The translations under genes and the position numbers were made by a program. A stretch of 9,854 bases of DNA from contig JAEYVZ010000092.1 in the NCBI GenBank assembly GCA_023431405.1, forward strand, positions 1 to 9,854. Direction: 5' to 3'. The DNA is from Actinomycetes bacterium (GTDB taxonomy: Bacteria > Actinomycetota > Actinomycetes > Actinomycetales > Microbacteriaceae). The notes under the pieces were generated by a model. That model was not told the origin of the DNA and made no database searches. It worked only from the letters and a program-made list of their open reading frames with translations. How positions within the stretch are numbered: the first letter of the stretch is position 1; each line of letters begins with the position of its first letter. Of the stretch, positions 5,038-9,854 are shown in pieces.

Positions 5038-6536
5038 TCGTCGTCCTCATCATCGAAGGAAGCGAGGCGCTCCGACTCGAGCTCGGCGCGGGCCTCCGCC
5101 TTGGCATCCATCCGCTCGTGGTAGCGCTCGCGGCGCTGGGCTGTCGTCCGGCGCGGGTTCAGATCGAGGCGCGGATCCGTTCCTCGCGGCGCCGTCATCA
5201 GCTCGGCCGCGGAAGAGAGCGACGGATGCCAGTCGAACACGATCCCATCGCCTTCGCCGATGACGACGGTCGCCCCGGCGACGGCACCTGCCCGGTAGAG
5301 CTCGGTCTCCACGCCGAGCTTGTCGAGACGGTCGGCCAGGAAGCCGACGGCCTCCTCGTTCTGGAAGTCGGTCTGCTGCACCCAGCGCTCCGGCTTGGCG
5401 CCGAGGATCCGGTACACGTTTCCGTAGGTGCCGCCTTCCACCCGCACGGTGAAGTCCTTGTCGGCACCCTGCGGGCGAATGATGATGCGCTCGGGCGTGG
5501 GGGCTGCCGCCTGCGCGGCACGGTGCTCGGCGACGATCTCGCCCAGCGCGAAGGTCAGCGGCCGCAGGCCGTCGCGACTGACGGTAGAGATCTCGAACAC
5601 GCGGTAGCCGCGCGCTTCCAGATCGGGGCGGACGAGGTCCGCGAGGTCGCGCGCTTCAGGGACGTCGACCTTGTTCAGGGCGATCAGCTGCGGGCGCTCC
5701 AGGAGGGGCACCTGACCCTCGGGCACCGGGTAACGTCGCAGCTCCTCGAGGATCACATCGAGGTCGCTCAACGGGTCACGACCGGGCTCGAGGGTGGCGC
5801 AGTCGAGCACGTGCACGAGCGCCGTGCACCGTTCCACGTGGCGGAGGAACTCGAGGCCGAGTCCCTTGCCTTCGCTGGCACCCTCGATGAGTCCGGGTAC
5901 GTCGGCGACGGTGTAGCGGTTATCCCCCGCCTGGACGACGCCGAGGTTCGGATGCAGGGTGGTGAACGGGTAGTCGGCGATCTTGGGGCGGGCAGCCGAG
6001 ATGGCCGCGATGAGGCTGGACTTGCCTGCCGACGGAAAGCCGACCAGCGCTACGTCCGCGACGGTCTTGAGTTCGAGGACGACATCGCCCTCCCACCCCG
6101 GAGTGCCGAGCAGCGCGAAGCCGGGCGCTTTCCGTTTGGGTGAGGCCAACGCGGCATTGCCGAGGCCGCCCTGCCCGCCCGGCGCGACGACGAAGCGGGT
6201 GCCGGGGACGACCAGATCGGCCAGAACCTCGCCGGCCGTATCCTTGACGACCGTGCCGACAGGGACGGGCAGCTCCAGGCTCTCCCCTGCAGCGCCGGAG
6301 CGGTTGTCTCCCATACCGAATCCGCCGTTGCCTGCGGCGCGGTGCGGCGAGTGGTGATACGACAGCAGGGTCGTCACCTGCGGATCGGCCACGAGCACGA
6401 CGTCGCCGCCATGACCGCCGTTGCCCCCGTCAGGTCCGGCGAGCGGCTTGAACTTCTCACGGCGCACCGACACGCAGCCGTTCCCGCCTTTGCCGGCACG
6501 CAGATGCAGCGTGACCCGGTCGACGAACGTCACCAT
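5034..6536 (-). CDS. obgE: GTPase Obg (ObgE/CgtA), ribosome assembly
   Basis: Obg is an essential GTPase that binds the 50S subunit, acts in its maturation and links it to the stringent response (known for the family). The 500-aa protein has three domains. The Gly-rich Obg fold is about residues 1-158 (e.g. AGKGGNGCVSVRREKF, PDGGNGGHGGDV). The G domain has G1 GFPSAGKSS (166-174), switch I DYPFTTLHPN (188-197), G3 DVPG (212-215), G4 NKVD (288-291) and G5 near STVS (317-320). The OCT domain spans about 350-438 (VEGGTYGNVYRI, FQNEEAVGFLADRLDKLGVE, VVIGEGDGIVFDWHP). A tail of about 50 residues follows, Arg/Glu-rich (RRTTAQRRERYHERMDAKAE) and ending in acidic DDEDDE. GAGGAG 8 nt before the ATG is a strong Shine-Dalgarno. 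It follows rpmA in the conserved L21-L27-Obg order but is separated from it by a terminator, and it overlaps proB by 4 nt. Confidence 0.98.
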   Translation of the reverse strand: MVTFVDRVTLHLRAGKGGNGCVSVRREKFKPLAGPDGGNGGHGGDVVLVADPQVTTLLSYHHSPHRAAGNGGFGMGDNRSGAAGESLELPVPVGTVVKDTAGEVLADLVVPGTRFVVAPGGQGGLGNAALASPKRKAPGFALLGTPGWEGDVVLELKTVADVALVGFPSAGKSSLIAAISAARPKIADYPFTTLHPNLGVVQAGDNRYTVADVPGLIEGASEGKGLGLEFLRHVERCTALVHVLDCATLEPGRDPLSDLDVILEELRRYPVPEGQVPLLERPQLIALNKVDVPEARDLADLVRPDLEARGYRVFEISTVSRDGLRPLTFALGEIVAEHRAAQAAAPTPERIIIRPQGADKDFTVRVEGGTYGNVYRILGAKPERWVQQTDFQNEEAVGFLADRLDKLGVETELYRAGAVAGATVVIGEGDGIVFDWHPSLSSAAELMTAPRGTDPRLDLNPRRTTAQRRERYHERMDAKAEARAELESERLASFDDEDDE

Positions 6537-6551
6537 GTCGGACTCCTCTGT

Positions 6552-6589
6552 AAAAGCGGCGAGGGGCGAGCCGAAGCCCGCCCCTCGCC
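6552..6589 (-). terminator. Intrinsic terminator/attenuator between rpmA and obgE
   Basis: Arms GGCGAGGGGCG (6558-6568) and CGCCCCTCGCC (6579-6589) pair over 11 bp. On the minus-strand RNA the interior adds a G-U pair and two G-C pairs closed by a C(UUCG)G tetraloop (loop bases 6575-6572), making about 14 bp. Two bases after the stem come four U (6555-6552). This is a textbook stable terminator. The obgE Shine-Dalgarno starts only a few bases later, so obgE is probably served by partial read-through. Confidence 0.88.
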
Positions 6590-6601
6590 AAGGGTTGGTG
6601 G

Positions 6602-6616
6602 GGCAGCTGCGCTGCC
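6602..6616 (-). other. Small hairpin after rpmA stop
   Basis: GGCAGC (6602-6607) and GCTGCC (6611-6616) form a perfect 6-bp stem with a 3-nt loop, 18 nt after the rpmA TAA. It has no U-tract and lies upstream of the main terminator. It might protect the rplU-rpmA mRNA 3' end or be chance in GC-rich DNA. Confidence 0.4.
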
Positions 6617-6634
6617 ACTGTTCCCGTCGGTGGA

Positions 6635-6892
6635 TTACTCCGCGGCGGGAACGATGTTGACGACCTTGCGGCCGCCCTTGGTGCCGAACTCGACCGCACC
6701 GGCGGCGAGGGCGAACAGCGTGTCGTCGCCACCGCGGCCGACGAGCGCGCCCGGGTGGAAGTGCGTGCCGCGCTGGCGGACGAGGATCTCGCCCGCGTTG
6801 ACGGTCTGGCCGCCGAAACGCTTCACGCCCAGTCGCTGAGCGTTGGAGTCACGACCGTTACGAGTGGAGCTTGCGCCCTTTTTGTGTGCCAT
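6635..6892 (-). CDS. rpmA: 50S ribosomal protein L27 (bL27)
   Basis: bL27 is a large-subunit protein whose N-terminal tail reaches the peptidyl transferase centre. The 85-aa length is normal. The sequence starts directly with MAHKKGASSTRNGRDSNAQR, so the mature AHKKG end is encoded without the cleavable N-terminal extension known from Firmicutes. The rest shows the conserved LGVKRFGGQTVNAGEILVRQ, RGTHFHPG and VGRGGDDTLFAL core, ending KVVNIVPAAE. The ATG at 6892 is preceded by GGGAG at about 10 nt. It lies 18 nt downstream of rplU in the usual L21-L27 pair. The stop is TAA, unlike the TGA of most neighbours, and is followed by two hairpins. Confidence 0.99.
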   Translation of the reverse strand: MAHKKGASSTRNGRDSNAQRLGVKRFGGQTVNAGEILVRQRGTHFHPGALVGRGGDDTLFALAAGAVEFGTKGGRKVVNIVPAAE

Positions 6893-6910
6893 CTGAAGCG
6901 TCTCCCTGGC

Positions 6911-7219
6911 TTACTTGATGCCGGTGATCTTGACGCGCGTGAGGTCCTGGCGGTGTCCCTGGCGCTTCTTGTAGCCGGTCTTGTTCTTGAACTTCTGGAT
7001 CACGATCTTGGGGCCGCGCTCCTCACCGAGGACCTCGGCGGTGACCTTGACCTTCGCGAGCTTGTCGGCGTCGGTCGTCACGGCGTCACCGTCGACGAGC
7101 AGCACTGCCGGAAGCTCGAGCTTGTCGCCCACCTTGGCCTGCTGGCGGTCGAGCACGACGATGGTGCCGACCTCGACCTTTTCCTGACGGCCGCCGGCGC
7201 GCACAACTGCGTAAACCAC
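6911..7219 (-). CDS. rplU: 50S ribosomal protein L21 (bL21)
   Basis: bL21 binds 23S rRNA in the large subunit. The 102-aa product starts at a GTG at 7219 and reads MVYAVVRAGGRQEKVEVG, the normal start of the family. It continues with LPAVLLVDGD, EVLGEERGPKIVIQKFKNKTGYKKRQGHRQ (58-94 region) and ends LTRVKITGIK. The KxKNKTGYKKRxGHRQ block is the family signature. An AGG 6 nt upstream of GTG is the Shine-Dalgarno. The frame stays open 45 codons further up to 7354, but that stretch has no family similarity and lies in the 5' leader, so the GTG is preferred. A promoter at 7364-7392 drives it, and rpmA follows after 18 nt. The stop is TAA. Confidence 0.98.
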   Translation of the reverse strand: MVYAVVRAGGRQEKVEVGTIVVLDRQQAKVGDKLELPAVLLVDGDAVTTDADKLAKVKVTAEVLGEERGPKIVIQKFKNKTGYKKRQGHRQDLTRVKITGIK

Positions 7220-7357
7220 TTCACACCTGTTTCTACTGTTGGAGCGCACGGCTCCGATTGTCTTTGCGAGACTGGGAAGTCTTGGTGCGGGGCCTCGGCA
7301 ACCGGGTTGCTGAGTCTCACTGTGCAACGCCATAGGCCTGCGTCGCGGGCGCACCGA
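7220..7357 (-). promoter_or_regulatory. Structured 5' leader of rplU mRNA
   Basis: This is about 135 nt of untranslated leader between the predicted start (near 7357) and the rplU GTG. It holds a 9-bp hairpin, CTCGGCAAC (7294-7302) with GTTGCTGAG (7306-7314), containing one G-U pair and a 3-nt loop. A second hairpin is AGACT (7269-7273) with AGTCT (7278-7282). An alternative long-range pairing joins GAGACT (7268-7273) to AGTCTC (7313-7318). The long-range pairing would exclude the second hairpin and clip the base of the first. L21 leaders with autoregulatory structure are known in other bacteria; that this one is regulatory is inference. No complete U-run terminator is seen. Confidence 0.45.
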
Positions 7358-7363
7358 GGTTCC

Positions 7364-7392
7364 ACTTTACCGGATGCCGACGCCAGGGGCAA
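7364..7392 (-). promoter_or_regulatory. Promoter of rplU-rpmA(-obgE)
   Basis: On the minus strand, TTGCCC (7392-7387) and TAAAGT (7369-7364) are separated by exactly 17 nt (7370-7386). They match sigma-70-type -35 and -10 boxes at four of six positions each. Transcription would start near 7357. It is the best promoter candidate in the window and sits where a ribosomal protein operon needs one. Confidence 0.7.
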
Positions 7393-7415
7393 AAGCAGTG
7401 CCGGGTGTGTCGCCG

Positions 7416-7421
7416 TAGGAT
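7416..7421 (+). promoter_or_regulatory. -10 box or Shine-Dalgarno of the DUF4031 gene
   Basis: TAGGAT lies 8 nt upstream of the plus-strand ATG at 7430. It fits TANNNT with a start of transcription at or just before ATG, which would make a leaderless mRNA. The AGGA inside it, 9 nt from ATG, could instead be a ribosome binding site. The region is back to back with the rplU promoter, with about 24 nt between the rplU -35 and this box. Confidence 0.4.
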
Positions 7422-7429
7422 GCTCAACG

Positions 7430-7702
7430 ATGGCGATCCTGATCGATGAACCCCTCTGGCCTGCTCACGGGAGGCTGTGGGCCCACCTCGTGAGCGACAG
7501 CGACCTCGACGAGCTGCACCGGTTCGCGAGGGCTGCCGGCATCCCCGGTCGTGCCTTCGATCTCGATCACTACGACGTCCCGGAAGACGCCGTCGAGCGC
7601 CTCATCGCCGCGGGAGCGTCGCCTGTCGGCGGCAAGGAGCTCGTGCGCCGCCTCATCGCCTCCGGACTGCGGGTGACGACCCGGCAGCGGCGAGGCCGCT
7701 GA
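7430..7702 (+). CDS. DUF4031 domain protein
   Basis: This is the only plus-strand gene, 90 aa. I recognise the DUF4031 pattern from its start, M-A-I-L-I-D-E-P-L-W-P-A-H-G-R-L-W-A-H-L (1-20). It continues with VSDSDLDELHRFARAAGIPGR (21-41), the F-D-L-D-H-Y-D-V-P (43-51) block and the Arg-rich ending VGGKELVRRLIASGLRV (66-82). The conserved Asp, Trp, His and Tyr residues suggest a ligand-binding or catalytic pocket, but the biochemical role is unknown. DUF4031 proteins are common single-domain proteins in Actinobacteria. The ATG at 7430 gives the conserved N-terminus directly. The gene is divergent from rplU and convergent with rne, leaving 17 nt to the rne stop. The basic tail TTRQRRGR is not a known motif. 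Confidence 0.88.
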   Translation: MAILIDEPLWPAHGRLWAHLVSDSDLDELHRFARAAGIPGRAFDLDHYDVPEDAVERLIAAGASPVGGKELVRRLIASGLRVTTRQRRGR

Positions 7703-7705
7703 ACC

Positions 7706-7721
7706 GACGTCCGATGACGTC
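7706..7721. repeat. Symmetric hairpin between convergent DUF4031 and rne ends
   Basis: Two GACGTC palindromes (7706-7711 and 7716-7721) flank CGAT, so the RNA can form a 6-bp stem with a 4-nt loop on either strand. The second copy is part of TGACGTCA (7715-7722), which includes the rne stop. It could act as a weak two-way terminator for the converging genes. There is no U-tract on either side. Confidence 0.4.
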
Positions 7722-9854
7722 AGTCTTCGGGCGTCGCGTTCACCGGTGTGCCGCTGAGGGCCGCGGTCGACACCCGACGGCGCGAACGCCCCTGCCCCGG
7801 CGCCTTTGGCTCAGGAAGAGCGTTGAGCACCGAATCGAGAAGGAGGTCCTTCTCGGTCTTGGGGGCGTCGCTGCGTTTCTTGCGCGACTTCTTCGGACGT
7901 TGCTCGGCGGCGCCGTCACGGTCTGCGGCTGCGCGCTGGGCTCCCCCGGGCGCGGCCACCTCGGTCTCGATCGAGACGGTCGTCGTCTCCGTGACCGTGT
8001 GGATCGTGGAGGCGGCGATCTGGGCCAGCGCGGACTTCGCGCCCTCGGTGATGACGTGCGTTCCGCTGCCGGTGCTCGGTGCGGGAGCGGCATTGCCGTT
8101 GGAACCCGACCGGGAGCGACGCGAGGACCCGTTCTGCTGCGGCGCGCGGTGCTTCACGACAGGGTCGTGGTGCACGATCACGCCGCGCCCGGCGCATACC
8201 TCGCACGCCTCGCTGAAGGTCTCGAGAAGGCCGAGACCGAGCTTCTTCCGGGTCATCTGCACGAGCCCGAGCGACGTGACCTCTGCGACCTGGTGCTTGG
8301 TGCGATCACGACTCAGGCACTCGACGAGGCGTCGCAGCACGAGATCGCGGTTCGACTCGAGAACCATGTCGATGAAGTCGACCACGATGATGCCGCCGAT
8401 GTCGCGCAGGCGGAGCTGTCGCACGATCTCCTCGGCGGCCTCGAGGTTGTTCTTGGTGACGGTCTCCTCGAGGTTGCCGCCGGAGCCCACGAACTTCCCG
8501 GTATTGACGTCGACGACGGTCATCGCCTCGGTGCGGTCGATCACGAGCGAACCGCCGGACGGCAGCCAGACCTTGCGGTCGAGTGCCTTCTCGATCTGCT
8601 CCGTGACGCGGAACTCATCGAACGGATCGTGGTCGCCCTCGTACTTCTCGACGCGCTCCAGCAGGTCGGGCGCGACCCCCGTGAGGTACGCGGTGATGGT
8701 CTGGTAGGCCTCGTCGCCCTGGATGAGCATCTTGGAGAAGTCCTCGTTGAAGACGTCCCGCACGATCTTCACCAGGAGATCAGGCTCGGAGTGCAGCAGC
8801 GAGGGGGCCTGACCGTTGGCTGCCTGCGCACTGATGTGCTCCCACTGGGAGGTGAGGCGCTGGACGTCGCGCGTCAGCTGATCCTCCGTGGCGCCTTCTG
8901 CCGCGGTGCGCACGATCACACCGCTCGACTCCGGCAGCACCTCCTTGAGGATCTTCTTCAGGCGCGAGCGCTCGGTGTCGGGAAGCTTCCGCGAGATGCC
9001 GTTCATGGCGCCTCCCGGGACATAGACGAGATAGCGGCCAGGAAGCGAGATCTGGCTGGTGAGGCGAGCTCCCTTGTGGCCGACGGGGTCCTTCGTCACC
9101 TGCACGAGCACCTTGTCGCCGGACTTGAGCGCGAGCTCGATCCGCCGGGGCTGGTTGCCGGTCTCCACGGCATCCCAGTCGACCTCGCCGGAGTACAGCA
9201 CGGCGTTGCGCCCACGACCGATATCGACGAACGCGGCCTCCATGCTGGGAAGCACGTTCTGCACGCGACCGAGGTAGACGTTGCCGATGAGTGAGGCGTC
9301 CTGGTTGCGCGCGACGTAGTGCTCGACGAGAACGTTGTCCTCGAGCACAGCGATCTGGATGCGGCCGTTCTTCGAACGCACGATCATGACACGATCGACG
9401 GCTTCTCGGCGGGCGAGGAACTCGGCCTCGGTCACGACCGCGCGGCGGCGTCCGGCCTCGCGGCCGTCACGACGGCGCTGCTTCTTGGCCTCAAGCCGCG
9501 TGGAGCCCTTGATCCGCTGCGGCTCCGTGATGAGCTCGACCGCACGGCGGCGAGGCTGCGCGGGGGGCTCCTCGACGTCGCTCCCACCGCCCCGGCGACG
9601 GTTGCGGCGTCGGGAACTCGAGCCCTGCTCCGGCTCGACGTCGCGATCGCGCTCGTCGCTCGGCGGGGCGGGGAGGTACGTGATCTCCGGCGCGTAGAAG
9701 TGCAGCTCGGTGGACACGGCCGACACGAAGGTCTCCGGCAGCAGCCCCAGCGACACGGCGGTGGGGGGAGCATCCGGCGCGGCCGCAGCAGGCTCCGAGA
9801 CCTCCGCGTCCGGGGAAGCGTCTGTCGTGCGCGGGCCCCCATCCTTCTGTTCCG
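7720..9854 (-). CDS. rne: Ribonuclease E/G (Rne/Rng family), 5' end beyond window
   Basis: This is the endoribonuclease central to mRNA decay and rRNA/tRNA processing. The frame is open to the window edge, with 710 residues visible, so the true start lies outside; an internal GTG at 9756 is probably not the start. Numbering from that GTG: an Arg/Glu/Pro-rich N-terminal extension with an SSSRRRNRRRGGG run (46-58); an S1-like RNA-binding region (about 130-240: RIQIAVLEDNVLVEHYV, GNVYLGRVQNVLPSMEAAFVD); a DNase I-like catalytic region with metal ligands D416 and N418 in VVDVNTGK and D460 in IVVDFIDM; and the Zn-link Cys pair C518-x-x-C521. These correspond to E. coli D303, N305, D346 and C404/C407. 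A tail of about 150 residues is low-complexity, with a Lys/Arg cluster PKKSRKKR (621-628). Catalytic core flanked by disordered arms on both sides is the mycobacterial RNase E layout. The upstream Ala/Pro/Asp-rich residues continue off the edge. Confidence 0.96.
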   Translation of the reverse strand, partial: EQKDGGPRTTDASPDAEVSEPAAAAPDAPPTAVSLGLLPETFVSAVSTELHFYAPEITYLPAPPSDERDRDVEPEQGSSSRRRNRRRGGGSDVEEPPAQPRRRAVELITEPQRIKGSTRLEAKKQRRRDGREAGRRRAVVTEAEFLARREAVDRVMIVRSKNGRIQIAVLEDNVLVEHYVARNQDASLIGNVYLGRVQNVLPSMEAAFVDIGRGRNAVLYSGEVDWDAVETGNQPRRIELALKSGDKVLVQVTKDPVGHKGARLTSQISLPGRYLVYVPGGAMNGISRKLPDTERSRLKKILKEVLPESSGVIVRTAAEGATEDQLTRDVQRLTSQWEHISAQAANGQAPSLLHSEPDLLVKIVRDVFNEDFSKMLIQGDEAYQTITAYLTGVAPDLLERVEKYEGDHDPFDEFRVTEQIEKALDRKVWLPSGGSLVIDRTEAMTVVDVNTGKFVGSGGNLEETVTKNNLEAAEEIVRQLRLRDIGGIIVVDFIDMVLESNRDLVLRRLVECLSRDRTKHQVAEVTSLGLVQMTRKKLGLGLLETFSEACEVCAGRGVIVHHDPVVKHRAPQQNGSSRRSRSGSNGNAAPAPSTGSGTHVITEGAKSALAQIAASTIHTVTETTTVSIETEVAAPGGAQRAAADRDGAAEQRPKKSRKKRSDAPKTEKDLLLDSVLNALPEPKAPGQGRSRRRVSTAALSGTPVNATPED

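Noticed and set aside
5118..6143. 341-codon plus-strand frame opposite obgE
   Set aside because: Antisense shadow of Obg, whose GTPase motifs are intact on the minus strand.
7220..7354. 45-residue N-terminal extension of L21
   Set aside because: It is not seen in the family and falls in the leader downstream of a good promoter. The GTG at 7219 has a Shine-Dalgarno and gives the normal MVYAVV start.
6755..7702. N-terminal extension of the DUF4031 protein back to 6755 (315 aa)
   Set aside because: The upstream part is antisense to rpmA, rplU and the rplU promoter. The family N-terminus starts exactly at the ATG at 7430.
7715..7722. TGACGTCA palindrome as a regulator binding site
   Set aside because: It is a single copy at a gene end, not in a promoter region. 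It is better explained as part of the small hairpin between convergent genes or as chance.
7477..9294. 605-codon open frame on the plus strand opposite rne
   Set aside because: It is a shadow of the strongly conserved RNase E frame in GC-rich DNA. Its protein is Arg/Asp/Leu/Gly-rich with no recognisable domain, and the opposite strand carries full catalytic motifs.
1..9854. Mobile, phage, CRISPR or defence system
   Set aside because: There is no transposase, integrase, repeat array, toxin-antitoxin pair or compositional break. All recognised genes are housekeeping, in a known syntenic order. The tRNA gene, a common integration site, shows no duplicated 3' end or integrase inside the window.

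Overview
This window looks like a housekeeping stretch of a high-GC actinobacterial chromosome. The family Microbacteriaceae, and a Microbacterium-like genome in particular, fits best. That placement is inference from strong G/C preference at third codon positions, GTG starts, tight gene overlaps, and the gene order rne / DUF4031 / rplU-rpmA-obgE-proB-proA / nadD / rsfS / tRNA-Ala. No search was run. I see no mobile element, CRISPR array, phage gene, toxin or defence gene.

Almost everything is on the minus strand, so transcription runs from high to low coordinates. At the right edge lies a 5'-truncated RNase E/G gene (7720 to beyond 9854). It converges on the only plus-strand gene, a 90-aa DUF4031 protein (7430-7702). 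A compact divergent region (about 7364-7429) holds a good sigma-70-type promoter for the ribosomal protein genes rplU (L21) and rpmA (L27), preceded by a structured leader of about 135 nt. A strong intrinsic terminator with a UUCG tetraloop lies between rpmA and obgE. obgE (ribosome-assembly GTPase) and proB (glutamate 5-kinase) overlap by GTGA. A hairpin and a possible leaderless promoter separate proB from proA (glutamyl-5-phosphate reductase).

Next come a 75-aa membrane protein with a His-rich tail, nadD (NAD biosynthesis), a 411-aa low-complexity protein with one C-terminal membrane anchor, and rsfS (ribosome silencing factor). nadD, the anchored protein and rsfS are chained by ATGA overlaps. 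After rsfS come a complete tRNA-Ala(GGC) with encoded CCA, a near-perfect terminator abutting it, and the start of a small membrane protein cut by the left edge.

The functional themes are ribosome production and control (L21, L27, Obg, RsfS, tRNA-Ala), RNA processing (RNase E), proline biosynthesis (ProB, ProA; ProC is not in the window) and NAD synthesis (NadD). Nothing here amounts to a new system. The points worth a second look are regulatory (rplU leader, rpmA/obgE terminator, proB/proA junction), the uncharacterised anchored protein between nadD and rsfS, the PUA-less ProB, and the long terminal extensions on RNase E and Obg.
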